From positions 1 to 35,759 of the forward strand of contig CALWJA010000065.1 of assembly GCA_944380875.1 (NCBI GenBank): a stretch of DNA of 35,759 bases, read 5' to 3'. The position numbers were made by a program, and so were the translations under genes. This stretch comes from an uncultured Clostridia bacterium (lineage in GTDB: Bacteria > Bacillota > Clostridia > Oscillospirales > Acutalibacteraceae). The notes beneath the pieces are model-generated. The model did no database searches and was not told the DNA's origin. It was given only the letters and a program-made list of their open reading frames with translations. How positions within the stretch are numbered: the stretch's first letter is position 1; each line of letters starts with the position of its first letter. This document shows positions 1 through 7,880 of the stretch, piece by piece.

Positions 1-381
1 AAATACCGCACCATTGCGGACCGCAGAGCCAGAGCCATGTCGGGCCTTTCCATGGGCGGCTTCCAGAGCCAAAGCACCGTATTCCAGTATCCCGAATTTT
101 TTGCCTCTGTGGGTCTCTTCAGTTCCAACTTTATCGTGAAGAATTACGAGGATGATTATACGGAGCTTCTTTCCGATCCCAAAGCCTTCAATGATCTTTT
201 TGATGTGTGTTTCGTCTCCTGGGGCGATCAGGAAGACATGAAAGCTTCCAATGGTCCTCTTCTTGCCAAACTCCGGGACGAAGGATTCCATATCACCTCC
301 TATGTGACCCCCGGCTATCACGAATGGGCCGTATGGCGTTACAGCGCCAGAGAATTTGCCAAGATGCTTTTTAGAAAATAA
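1..381 (+). CDS. Esterase, feruloyl-esterase-like (3' part only)
   Basis: The reading frame is open from the first base of the window, so the gene begins to the left and only the C-terminal 126 residues are seen. It reads through YRTIADRRARAMSGLSMGG, the usual approach to the nucleophile elbow of the putative-esterase (esterase D / XynZ-type feruloyl esterase) family; the Ser of G-L-S-M-G would be the nucleophile. An acidic stretch (SWGDQED) and a late G-Y-H-E-W-A-V-W-R segment fit the remaining catalytic Asp and His and the family's C-terminal end. Such enzymes hydrolyse ester substituents, often on plant polysaccharides, but the substrate here is unknown. A strong terminator follows at 428-470, so this gene is probably a separate unit from the three hydrolases downstream. 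No signal peptide can be judged because the N-terminus is missing. Confidence 0.85.
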   Translation, partial: KYRTIADRRARAMSGLSMGGFQSQSTVFQYPEFFASVGLFSSNFIVKNYEDDYTELLSDPKAFNDLFDVCFVSWGDQEDMKASNGPLLAKLRDEGFHITSYVTPGYHEWAVWRYSAREFAKMLFRK

Positions 382-427
382 AAACGTCTTCGCAAAGGGT
401 TCATTTTGTAACCGGCAACATACAAAC

Positions 428-470
428 AGAAAACGGAAGCTTTGCCCGGCGTAAAGCTTCCGTTTTCTAT
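428..470 (+). terminator. Rho-independent terminator after the partial esterase gene
   Basis: A perfect 16-bp inverted repeat (AGAAAACGGAAGCTTT at 428-443, complement at 453-468) encloses a 9-base loop. The 3' arm itself ends in a T-rich stretch (CGTTTTCTAT). It lies 47 bases after the stop codon. Confidence 0.85.
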
Positions 471-518
471 ATATGCAATATACACAAGTTTTTATGCTAT
501 AAATTTCACTATTTTCTA

Positions 519-550
519 TTGACAGGACAAATAAAAACAGTCAATATATA
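519..550 (+). promoter_or_regulatory. Candidate promoter of the hydrolase operon
   Basis: A perfect -35 TTGACA lies at 519-524. An AT-rich -10 region follows (AATATA at 543-548, 18-base spacing, or TATATA at 545-550). The -35 also forms the left half of an inverted repeat TTGAC-N16-GTCAA (519-544), which could be a repressor site. It lies between the preceding terminator and the start at 587. Confidence 0.45.
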
Positions 551-586
551 AATTAGATATCTAAGCCAAGAAGGAGATGTGTATAG

Positions 587-1441
587 ATGCCCTCCATCGA
601 AGTAGAAAAAAATATCTCCATTTTTTATGAAGAATTAGGAGAAGGGGACCGATACGTGATCTGTTCCCAGGTCAGCCACGGGAAATATTCCCTGGAAAGG
701 GAGCTGGCCAAACGGGGATTCCATGTATTCCTGCTTACAAATCGCGGTTTCGGCCGTTCTACCCATATTACGGATGACTATGGGGACCACTGGTATGATA
801 TATTTGCAAAAGACGTCATAGCCTTTGCGGATAAAATGGGTATAGAAAAATTTGTGTATTCCGGCGCTTCCCACGGAGCAGGGACAGGATGGCATGTGGC
901 TTTGGCGCATCCGGAACGGCTTATTTGCTTTTTTGCCGTTGTTCCCGGCCCTCATAATATAGACGAAGGAAAAGTTTCCCTTCGCACATTAGCTATGCAG
1001 GGAAAAGAAACCCAGCCCCACTGTTTCCGGTATCCCACAAAGGATCCGCGGATCCAGGAACGCTGGGAGAAAGAGGATAAAGCCCAGGCAGCCCTTCGAG
1101 AAGAAAAGGATTATGCAGAAATCTATGAATCTCCCGAAACCAAAGCCATAGACTACGGCCGTCCTCTGCGAGCTCTGGAGACGGAAGCCAATGTGCAAAA
1201 GGCGCTGAAAACCATCAAAATTCCCGTCTTGATCCTGGGTGGGATGGAAGATACCATCTCCCGGCCGGATCTGATGCTGCGCAGCGCCAAATGTCTGGAA
1301 AACTGCAAACTGGTGATTTATTCCGGCTTCGGCCATGATCTGAGCGTCTGGGAAGACGCTGCCGATGATGCGGTCCGTTTTTATGAAAACCTTCTTGAAA
1401 CAGGCTATTACTACTCCCCCATTGAAAACGATCCGGTTTAA
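587..1441 (+). CDS. Alpha/beta-hydrolase, 284 aa
   Basis: A cytoplasmic alpha/beta-hydrolase-fold protein with no signal peptide. The nucleophile elbow G-A-S-H-G puts Ser95 in place; Asp222 (GGMEDTIS) and His250 (SGFGHDLS) complete a plausible triad. The NRGFGRS segment near residue 52 matches the conserved loop before the cap region in esterases and C-C hydrolases. The start has a good ribosome site (AAGGAGAT, 8 bases upstream). It is first of three same-strand hydrolases separated by 57 and 63 bases, probably one operon. The substrate cannot be deduced: esterase, lactonase and C-C bond hydrolase remain possible. Confidence 0.85.
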   Translation: MPSIEVEKNISIFYEELGEGDRYVICSQVSHGKYSLERELAKRGFHVFLLTNRGFGRSTHITDDYGDHWYDIFAKDVIAFADKMGIEKFVYSGASHGAGTGWHVALAHPERLICFFAVVPGPHNIDEGKVSLRTLAMQGKETQPHCFRYPTKDPRIQERWEKEDKAQAALREEKDYAEIYESPETKAIDYGRPLRALETEANVQKALKTIKIPVLILGGMEDTISRPDLMLRSAKCLENCKLVIYSGFGHDLSVWEDAADDAVRFYENLLETGYYYSPIENDPV

Positions 1442-1498
1442 AAGCTGTATAAAGATACCGTATATCAATACCGCATGTATTTGAAAGGAGCATTCACA

Positions 1499-2527
1499 AT
1501 GGCAGAACCTCTCACCAGAGAAAAAATAGAAAAAGCGATGGCGCTTCCCCTTTATAAAGCAAACCCGTATTTCAGCGACGCTACCCTTTATTCCGTAGAC
1601 GATCTCCGCGTCCTGTTTTTGCTGCAGGAAAAAGTCTTTGCCAGTAAGGCAGAAAAAGAGATGGAAGATCGCATTCGGGTGTTTGAGCTTTTCCGGGATT
1701 CCATACAGCCTCTGGAAAACGGATTCAAACGCAATTATCTGTGGCCGGAAGGAAAAATTCCGTCCCATACCCCCTATACGGAAAATCCCGGATACAAATG
1801 GCTCAGAGGTCCCGATTTTGCGCCCTATTTCCTAGAGGTGCTTCTTCCCGAAAATGTAACGCCCAAAGGAGCGGTCATCACGATTGCAGGCGCCCAGCAG
1901 GGCCCCAATAATCTCCATGAAAGTTACCAGATCTGTCTGGATTTTCAGGCTTTGGGCTATCAATGCTTCCTACTCAACAGCCGCCCCAACGCCTGCCCGT
2001 GGAGCGCCGTGGAATCCGGCGCAGATGTGGCAAGATGTGTGCGCATCATCCGTTCCCGGGCGAAAGAATACAGGATTGACCCCCGCCACATTGCGGTAAT
2101 GGGCATGTCCAACGGTGGTATCGCCGGGGAAAATTGTGTGCTCTATTTTTCCGGCGACCAAAAAATGACCGATCATTTCCCGGAATATGTTCCCGATGAG
2201 CTGGATGCTCTCCCGGGCTGCCAGGATGTGTTCCTCTGCATATATGGCGCACGCCATGCGGGCACGCCTGTGGACCACAGCCGTATGCAGTATCCTCCTA
2301 CCTTTTACGCTACCGGTCTAGAAGACAAACAGGGCATTATAAACCTTAATACCGTGCTGATGGACCATTTTCAGCTAGGTACCCGTCTGGAAATCCATAC
2401 TTACGCAGGTCATCCCCATGGTTTTGCAGGCATGTCCATTATCGACGGGAAAGGCCGGCCAGATTTTGATTCCTGGGTAAAACATGCCGATGTTTTCATG
2501 CAGGATACCTACGCAAACTATCAATAA
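1499..2527 (+). CDS. Alpha/beta-hydrolase / esterase, 342 aa
   Basis: The ATG at 1499 is preferred over the in-frame ATG at 1475 because AAAGGAG lies just upstream of it. The roughly 130-residue N-terminal part lacks recognisable motifs. The hydrolase core then begins (GAVITIAGAQQGP, an oxyanion-type strand and loop) and reaches the nucleophile elbow V-M-G-M-S-N-G-G (Ser204). A later GLEDKQ segment and the HPHGFAG motif provide candidate Asp and His. HPHGF is typical of BD-FAE and acetyl-xylan-esterase-like hydrolases that act on short acyl esters. No signal peptide is seen, so the protein is probably cytoplasmic. It is the middle gene of the hydrolase run. The family is reasonably sure, the substrate is not. 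Confidence 0.8.
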   Translation: MAEPLTREKIEKAMALPLYKANPYFSDATLYSVDDLRVLFLLQEKVFASKAEKEMEDRIRVFELFRDSIQPLENGFKRNYLWPEGKIPSHTPYTENPGYKWLRGPDFAPYFLEVLLPENVTPKGAVITIAGAQQGPNNLHESYQICLDFQALGYQCFLLNSRPNACPWSAVESGADVARCVRIIRSRAKEYRIDPRHIAVMGMSNGGIAGENCVLYFSGDQKMTDHFPEYVPDELDALPGCQDVFLCIYGARHAGTPVDHSRMQYPPTFYATGLEDKQGIINLNTVLMDHFQLGTRLEIHTYAGHPHGFAGMSIIDGKGRPDFDSWVKHADVFMQDTYANYQ

Positions 2528-2590
2528 GCGGATAGAAACAGGGAGTATTCCCCTGTTTTCATAAAATTACAGCAAGAAAGGAAGTTTCGT

Positions 2591-4375
2591 ATGGCAGACC
2601 GCAGCCCATATACGCATCCTCAGCTGGATCCGTATTTCAACCGCACTCGGAAAACACCCACGTCCACTCCCCGAAAGCCCGACAGCAATCCTCCGGATTT
2701 TCCTCGGGTAAATCCGGAGGATCCCTATACGAATACATATCTCGGCAAAATTTCCGTTTCTTTCCGGGACGAAAAAGGCCTGGAGCGGCCCGCCCTTCTC
2801 TACATCCCCAAAACAGAGAAATCCGCCTGGAATATGGTTTTGGTGCTGATTCCCGGCGGCAGGGAGCCGGAAGAATTCTTCCAGGAAGGAAACTTTGAAA
2901 ACATCCTGGAAAAATACTGTATGACAGGCTTTTTCCTGGGAGCGCCCCAGGGATGGCAGCGTGAAGAGCCGGGATACGAGCTGGATACAGCCGTAAGGGC
3001 TCTGGAAATCATGCAGTCTAACCGGTATTTCCAAAGCAACTATCCGGCAATATATTGCATGGGCTTTGAGGACGCCGCCTGGGTCGCTTCCCTCTTTGCC
3101 GTCACCCATACGTCCATTTTGGCCGCATGGTCCGCAAAAGGGGATTCCAGCCTGCCCCAGGAACTTCTGGATCTGCTGGGCAACGGCCCTTCAGACTGCG
3201 ACCCTGCCAAAAAGCGCCGGGAGCTTCCCCTTCCCGCCTTTATTTTTGATAACAACGAATCCAATACCGTACGGTATTTTAAAGAGGCCAGCAACACTTT
3301 CGAGGAAGGGCTTTTCAACTCCTTTGGTAAAGTTTACCGCCAGCAGCCCCGGCCGGGAGACAGCTATCGGAACGACACCGTTTGCACAGAGGTATGGCAC
3401 GGATCAGAGGATACAGCTAACTCCCTGGGTGTAGCAGATACCGCTCAGGCCATGATTGCCTTTATGGAAGGCTATAAGCGCTGGGGCGGAGAAGGGAACG
3501 GCTATATCCGGAAAACCGTGTATGCGGATAAAGACGGCCTCAAAAGAACGGATGCCCTTATCGGCGGCCTGAAACGGTATTGGCTTACCTATGAGCCGGG
3601 GGCCTATAAACGAGGGGCAAAGGAAAAATATCCTCTTATCATAGCGATTCACGGTTTTACCTGCTCAGGAGAATTTTTCGCCAATAACTCCGATTGGCAT
3701 TGGGTGGGTGAAGAAAGAGGGGCTTTTGTGGTATATCCCAGCGCTTATCCTTTCACTCGGAGCGTAAAAAGCCCAATGGGGGATCATATTGCAACTCCTG
3801 AATGGAATGCAGGCGGCTTCCCCGGCTCTCCCGATCCGGAAGGCCCCGACGAGCTCGCCTATTTCCGAGAGCTTATTAAAAGGACCACCGAATCCTACCC
3901 TATAGATAAGGAACGGATCTATGTGACGGGCCATTCCAACGGAGCCATGATGACCCAAAGGCTTATGCGGTATATGCCGGAAGTCTTCGCCGGTTTCGCC
4001 CCTGTTGGATTTATGGAAAACATACACGGAAACATGCAGCCGGAACCGGACGACGGCATTCTTCGGAATGTATGGTATACCATCGGTGAATATGACGGCA
4101 AAGGATGTGAATTGGAAGAAGGAAACGTGAATGTATCCACAATTCGCTTGCTTTGTGAGCATAATAAAATCGCCTATGAGAACCGCCGCTATTACGAAAC
4201 CGGCATTTACATGCACTCTCTTTTCAACAATGAGGCGGGTGTTCCCCTTGTCCGGTTCACGGGCGTAAAAAATTGGCCCCATACCTATTCCCCAGAATTG
4301 GCCTTTATGATCTACGACGAATTTTTCTCCCGGTTTATACGCCATGAGGATGGATCCCTGGAATATCTCGCTTAA
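2591..4375 (+). CDS. Two-domain hydrolase: degenerate N-domain plus PHB-depolymerase/LpqC-like esterase domain, 594 aa
   Basis: The C-terminal half (about residues 340-594) is a PHB-depolymerase/LpqC/feruloyl-esterase-like domain: YPLIIAIHGFTCSG (oxyanion strand), nucleophile elbow G-H-S-N-G (Ser449), IGEYDGKG (candidate Asp502) and NWPHTYSPE (candidate His564). The N-terminal half (about 50-300) resembles a second alpha/beta-hydrolase core (MVLVLIPGG, then a strand-turn-helix at 155-170), but where G-x-S-x-G is expected it reads G-F-E-D-A, so Glu160 or a neighbour replaces the serine. It therefore looks like a pseudo-enzyme domain fused to an active one. The first 45 residues are Pro/Arg-rich without a signal peptide. 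The ribosome site AAGAAAGGA precedes the ATG. Last gene of the operon, followed by a terminator at 4464. The fused architecture is inferred from motifs; the esterase domain is well supported. Confidence 0.8.
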   Translation: MADRSPYTHPQLDPYFNRTRKTPTSTPRKPDSNPPDFPRVNPEDPYTNTYLGKISVSFRDEKGLERPALLYIPKTEKSAWNMVLVLIPGGREPEEFFQEGNFENILEKYCMTGFFLGAPQGWQREEPGYELDTAVRALEIMQSNRYFQSNYPAIYCMGFEDAAWVASLFAVTHTSILAAWSAKGDSSLPQELLDLLGNGPSDCDPAKKRRELPLPAFIFDNNESNTVRYFKEASNTFEEGLFNSFGKVYRQQPRPGDSYRNDTVCTEVWHGSEDTANSLGVADTAQAMIAFMEGYKRWGGEGNGYIRKTVYADKDGLKRTDALIGGLKRYWLTYEPGAYKRGAKEKYPLIIAIHGFTCSGEFFANNSDWHWVGEERGAFVVYPSAYPFTRSVKSPMGDHIATPEWNAGGFPGSPDPEGPDELAYFRELIKRTTESYPIDKERIYVTGHSNGAMMTQRLMRYMPEVFAGFAPVGFMENIHGNMQPEPDDGILRNVWYTIGEYDGKGCELEEGNVNVSTIRLLCEHNKIAYENRRYYETGIYMHSLFNNEAGVPLVRFTGVKNWPHTYSPELAFMIYDEFFSRFIRHEDGSLEYLA

Positions 4376-4463
4376 TGCAAGTATCCATTAGTCTCTCTGT
4401 ATGCATTCCTACAACAGAAAGGCCCTCCCATTTTGCGGCGCAGGCCATCCTCAGAAGCTATTG

Positions 4464-4500
4464 AAAAGGCCCGTCTTCCTTTCGGAAGACGAGCCTTTTA
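4464..4500. terminator. Bidirectional terminator between convergent genes
   Basis: AAAAGGC plus CCGTCTTCC pairs across a TTTC loop with GGAAGACG plus AGCCTTTT, a 16-bp stem with one mismatch, with an A run on the left and T run on the right. It serves the hydrolase operon (+) and the small gene ending at 4542 (-). Confidence 0.85.
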
Positions 4501-4541
4501 TGTTATAATACATTTCACAGGAAGACTACAAAGAATGAAAA

Positions 4542-4871
4542 TTACATTCCCGCTACAGCTGCCTGAATCTTCTCCATAGTCTTTTTAACGGATTTTTTCG
4601 GCACCGTTGCCGTAAAACCGGAAAGATCGCGCTCTTTTCCGCCTAAGGCTCCTACTCCGATCTGCACCCATCCGGAAAGGCGAAGCACATTTCCCATATA
4701 CTCCACTTTGATGTAGTGCATGGCGGTCATCATTCCCGTTCCCTTTTTCCAGACAATTTCCGCATTATAGGGAACGTCCTGATACCCGTCATTAATTAAA
4801 ATCGTTTTTACCACCGAATCCGCAGCCGCCGGATCTCCTCTTAAGGGAATATCCAAAATCGTCCTTGCCAT
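4542..4871 (-). CDS. Conserved-looking small protein of unknown function, 109 aa
   Basis: I do not recognise the family. The protein is soluble, without signal peptide, membrane segment or cysteine motifs. It has a beta-rich central part (KVEYMGNVLRLSGWVQIG) followed by a Gly-Gly-Lys turn and a Lys-rich C-terminal helix (KKSVKKTMEKIQAAVAGM). The start is supported by a GGAAAGGAAGAG ribosome site and by a candidate promoter at 4934-4962. It lies downstream of the SDR gene on the same strand, but a 136-base AT-rich gap with its own promoter suggests separate expression. A terminator at 4464 closes it. Codon use resembles its neighbours. Confidence 0.7.
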   Translation of the reverse strand: MARTILDIPLRGDPAAADSVVKTILINDGYQDVPYNAEIVWKKGTGMMTAMHYIKVEYMGNVLRLSGWVQIGVGALGGKERDLSGFTATVPKKSVKKTMEKIQAAVAGM

Positions 4872-4933
4872 TGCACTCTTCCTTTCCGTATATCTTAGGC
4901 ATCAGTCTACACTTTTTGCTGATACTATAAAAA

Positions 4934-4962
4934 AGTATGCCACGTATAAAGGTTATTTTCAA
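4934..4962 (-). promoter_or_regulatory. Candidate promoter of the 109-aa gene
   Basis: On the minus strand, TTGAAA (4962-4957) and CATACT (4939-4934) are separated by exactly 17 bases, in AT-rich DNA about 60 bases before the start codon. Confidence 0.4.
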
Positions 4963-5007
4963 TAGATATAAAAAATTTTCCGATATTTAATACTTTGATT
5001 TTTACTC

Positions 5008-6171
5008 TCAGGCTGTAACCTGGTTTTGGGCTTTCTTCCATTTGCCGGAAGCTGCCATCCATTTCACCGTATCTTCAAGAGTATCATACAAATCTCTGGG
5101 ATGGTATCCCAGTTCACGGCCGGCTTTTTCGTGGGAAAATTTATCGTTGCTTTTGAGCACACGCAAAGAATATCCCGTAAAAAGAGGACGGCGGTTTCTG
5201 CGTTTTGCATTCCATTCACAGAAGGGCACCCCCATAGCGGCAACCTTTATGGGAAGCGCCGGGCATATCCGCTTTTTCCCACTGATTTGCGCCAGCATTC
5301 GGATAATTTCTTTCATTTCGTAATGCCGGTTAGAGAGGATGTAGCACTCTCCCGTGCGTCCGTTCTCTAAAGCGGAAATGCACCCCTCTGCCACATCCCG
5401 CACATCTACAAAATCATATCCTCCCCGGACACAGGCAGGGAGCCTCCCCTCTAAATAGGAAAGGATCATTTCCATAAGATGATTGCCGCCGCTCCGATCC
5501 CAGGGGCCGATAATTCCGGAGGGATGCACGACCTTGGCCGGAAGCCCTTCTCTCACGGATTCTAGGACAATTCTGGTAGCTGCGGCTTTCGTTTTGGCAT
5601 ATCCTCCCTCCACCAGATCGGGGCAAAAATTTTCCGGTTCTGAGAGTTCCTCAATTACCCGCAGATCTTTCTGAACCGGTAAGGCGTGGACGGAACTCGC
5701 ATACAGGAATGAATCCACCTTCTGCTCCAAAGCAGCGCGGACAACATTCATAGTCCCGTTTACATTCACATCATATACCGAAGGATCTACTTTCGATGAA
5801 ATAGTCACGATCCCCGCCCCATGGAGGGCAAACAGCTCGTCCCCCTCCTCTTTTCGAAAGAAGGCACGCATTGCTTCCGGATCCCGCACATCCCCGCGGA
5901 AAATTTCCAGTTTCCCGGGATCGCGGTTTTCCAAGGAAGGGCAGGTATCTCCGGGCAGTGCCAAAGCCCGTACTTTTTCGCCCTGTTTCAGAAGTGCGCG
6001 GACTACTGTATTCCCCAAATGTCCGAAAGCGCCCGTAACCGCATATATCCTTCTCCTTACCCTGGAGGAATGGGTGCTCTTTTGGAGGCTTTCCCCATCC
6101 GTCAATCTTTCTTTCGGATTCTCGCAGACGGTTCCATTTTTAGCCGGATACACCTTTTTATCCATATTCAT
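5008..6171 (-). CDS. NAD(P)-dependent epimerase/dehydratase (extended SDR), 387 aa
   Basis: The ATG at 6171 is chosen because AAAAGAGG sits 8 bases upstream; an upstream in-frame ATG at 6318 would add 49 unrelated residues. About 45 residues of basic N-terminal extension precede the Rossmann motif T-G-A-F-G-H-L-G. The extended-SDR active site is present: Ser in LYASSVHALP and the Y-A-K-T-K (YxxxK) motif, followed by VHPSGIIGPWD, typical of dihydroflavonol-4-reductase-like enzymes and nucleoside-diphosphate-sugar epimerases. The product should be a cytoplasmic oxidoreductase; its substrate is unknown. A TetR regulator is divergently transcribed across a 331-base spacer, an arrangement in which the regulator often controls the enzyme gene. 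Confidence 0.85.
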   Translation of the reverse strand: MNMDKKVYPAKNGTVCENPKERLTDGESLQKSTHSSRVRRRIYAVTGAFGHLGNTVVRALLKQGEKVRALALPGDTCPSLENRDPGKLEIFRGDVRDPEAMRAFFRKEEGDELFALHGAGIVTISSKVDPSVYDVNVNGTMNVVRAALEQKVDSFLYASSVHALPVQKDLRVIEELSEPENFCPDLVEGGYAKTKAAATRIVLESVREGLPAKVVHPSGIIGPWDRSGGNHLMEMILSYLEGRLPACVRGGYDFVDVRDVAEGCISALENGRTGECYILSNRHYEMKEIIRMLAQISGKKRICPALPIKVAAMGVPFCEWNAKRRNRRPLFTGYSLRVLKSNDKFSHEKAGRELGYHPRDLYDTLEDTVKWMAASGKWKKAQNQVTA

Positions 6172-6374
6172 GCCAAAAACCTCTTTTCGTTTTAAAACTG
6201 CAGAGAGTATACCGCACAGGTTTTGTGTTTTCCATTTGTATTCCATACCCAAACATGTATGCACAAATCCGGCAGCCTGTATACCAAGGAAAAAAGGATC
6301 ATCCAGTATATTTTTCACGAACAGATTGCCAAGTCACAATTTCTTCATTTGGGGTTCATATATTATACATAATG

Positions 6375-6403
6375 TTGATTAACTATACACTCTGTATTAT
6401 AAT
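6375..6403 (+). promoter_or_regulatory. Promoter of the tetR-type gene, with an overlapping inverted repeat
   Basis: TTGATT (6375-6380) and a perfect TATAAT (6398-6403) are 17 bases apart. An inverted repeat ACTATA-N16-TATAGT (6382-6409) overlaps the spacer and -10 box and could be an autoregulatory operator. The rest of the 6172-6502 spacer is AT-rich and shows no gene. Confidence 0.6.
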
Positions 6404-6502
6404 TATAGTAAATTGAATCTACTGCTGCAATCATCAGATTTTGGGAAAATACAGGTATACACACATATGCGGTTATTTTTGTTAGAAAGGAGACAGGATC
6501 TA

Positions 6503-7189
6503 ATGATTCCGTTGAATATTTTTCCCGTTCTATCCTCTTCCGAAAAGCCAATTCAAAAACCGGAAACAAAAACTTCTCCCAACTCTTCTCCCAAAAAATT
6601 GGATCACCGAATTGTAATGACCCGCCGCCTTTTTCGCCAGGCTCTGACGGAGCTTTTACGTCAGAAACCTTTGCAGGGGATCACTGTAAAAGAGCTTTGC
6701 CAAAAGGCCGGTGTTAATCGGGGGACTTTTTACTCCCATTATACGGATATTTTCGCCCTTATGGAGCAGATAGAGAGGGAAGTTTCGGAAGAACTTTCCC
6801 AAGCGCTGGAAGAATTTACTTCCCGCAACCCGGAAAGCTCCCCTGTTTCCGTTTATGCTTCTATTCTCCAGTTTTTCCGCAACAACTCCGATATATGTGT
6901 GGTTCTTCTCAGCGATTATGGAGATAGGAGCTTCGTGGAAAAGCTCTTTCAAACGGGCCGGGAATCCTGTATCGCCGTATATGGAAACATGTATCCAAAC
7001 GCCTCCCGGGAACAATTGGATCTTTTTTATTCCTTTATTTCCTCCGGATGCATCGGCCTTCTGCGTTACTGGATCGACACCGGTATGACCCTTTCAGAAG
7101 AAACTCTTGCAAAAGGGTTGGAACATCTGGTAGGCGGAGCTCAGCAATATTTGAAAGAAACAGAAAAGGATAGAAAACAAGGGCTGTAA
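6503..7189 (+). CDS. TetR/AcrR-family transcriptional regulator, 228 aa
   Basis: The start is the ATG at 6503, preceded by AAAGGAG; an upstream ATG at 6413 has no ribosome site and lies at the expected transcription start. About 35 Pro/Ser/Lys-rich residues come first, then the TetR DNA-binding domain (RRLFRQALTELLRQKPLQ, then ITVKELCQKAGVNRGTFYSH-YTD, the classic helix-turn-helix and its trailing helix). The C-terminal 130 residues form the helical ligand and dimer region; the SSGCIGLLRYWID segment is like the C-terminal domain of DhaS-type regulators. It probably represses itself and/or the divergent SDR gene. The ligand is unknown. The low-complexity N-terminal arm is longer than usual for the family. 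Confidence 0.88.
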   Translation: MIPLNIFPVLSSSEKPIQKPETKTSPNSSPKKLDHRIVMTRRLFRQALTELLRQKPLQGITVKELCQKAGVNRGTFYSHYTDIFALMEQIEREVSEELSQALEEFTSRNPESSPVSVYASILQFFRNNSDICVVLLSDYGDRSFVEKLFQTGRESCIAVYGNMYPNASREQLDLFYSFISSGCIGLLRYWIDTGMTLSEETLAKGLEHLVGGAQQYLKETEKDRKQGL

Positions 7190-7210
7190 AACAGAAAATA
7201 CTTTGAGATA

Positions 7211-7249
7211 AAACAAGGGGTTCCCTGCCTGGCAGGGAACCCCTTGTTT
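7211..7249. terminator. Bidirectional terminator, 19-bp perfect palindrome
   Basis: AAACAAGGGGTTCCCTGCC at 7211-7229 is followed, after one T, by its exact reverse complement at 7231-7249. It sits between the convergent tetR-type gene and tadA, with A/T runs at both ends. Confidence 0.85.
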
Positions 7250-7304
7250 CGCTTTAATTATTCTGTTCAACCGCTGACCTGCACTTTCCATGCAAAGGCA
7301 GCAT

Positions 7305-7796
7305 TCATTGCCGGCGCCGTTCCCGCAGGCGGGCAAAAAATTCTTTTAAAATGCCGGCGCATTCTTCCTCCAAAACCCCTCTGGTAACTTGGGGCCTGTG
7401 GTTATACGGAATAGAAAACAAATCCACCAGGGAGCCGCAGGAGCCGGCCTTTGGATCGGACGCGCCGTATACAATTCTGGGAAGCCTGGCATTAATCACC
7501 GCCCCTGCACACATGGGGCAGGGTTCCAGCGTTACGTATAATGTGCACTGCCAAAGCCGCCATCCGCCCAAAGCCTGGCAGGCTCCGCTGATCGCCTCCA
7601 GCTCGGCGTGGGCCAGAGCGTTTTTGCCTACTTCCCGGCGGTTTCTTCCCCTGGAAATTATATTTCCATTGTAAACTACTACGGCTCCAACAGGGACTTC
7701 CCCTTCTTCTGCGGCTTCCCGGGCCAGAGAAAGGGCTTCCCGCATAAAGTTCTCATCGGCAGTATAGTTTTTCATTTTTTCGTCTTCTTTTTCCAC
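7305..7796 (-). CDS. tadA: tRNA-specific adenosine deaminase TadA
   Basis: This zinc-dependent deaminase converts A34 of tRNA-Arg(ACG) to inosine so that one tRNA can read CGU, CGC and CGA. The zinc-binding and catalytic motifs are complete: H-A-E (His63, Glu65) and P-C-P-M-C (Cys93, Cys96), and the GEVPVGAVVV and ARLPRIVYGASDPKAG segments are typical. Its 163 residues match the family length. The longest frame begins with GTG at 7796 (AGGGGAAAG upstream); ATG at 7775 is the alternative and has a poorer ribosome site. It follows the CPBP protease gene on the same strand after about 85 bases and ends near the terminator at 7211. Confidence 0.93.
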   Translation of the reverse strand: MEKEDEKMKNYTADENFMREALSLAREAAEEGEVPVGAVVVYNGNIISRGRNRREVGKNALAHAELEAISGACQALGGWRLWQCTLYVTLEPCPMCAGAVINARLPRIVYGASDPKAGSCGSLVDLFSIPYNHRPQVTRGVLEEECAGILKEFFARLRERRRQ

Positions 7797-7880
7797 CGGT
7801 TTCTTTCCCCTTCCCTCACCATGAAAAGTATGTCCGAAAAAACAAAACGCCGTCTATTTTCTCCCTTTTCGCCCATCATC

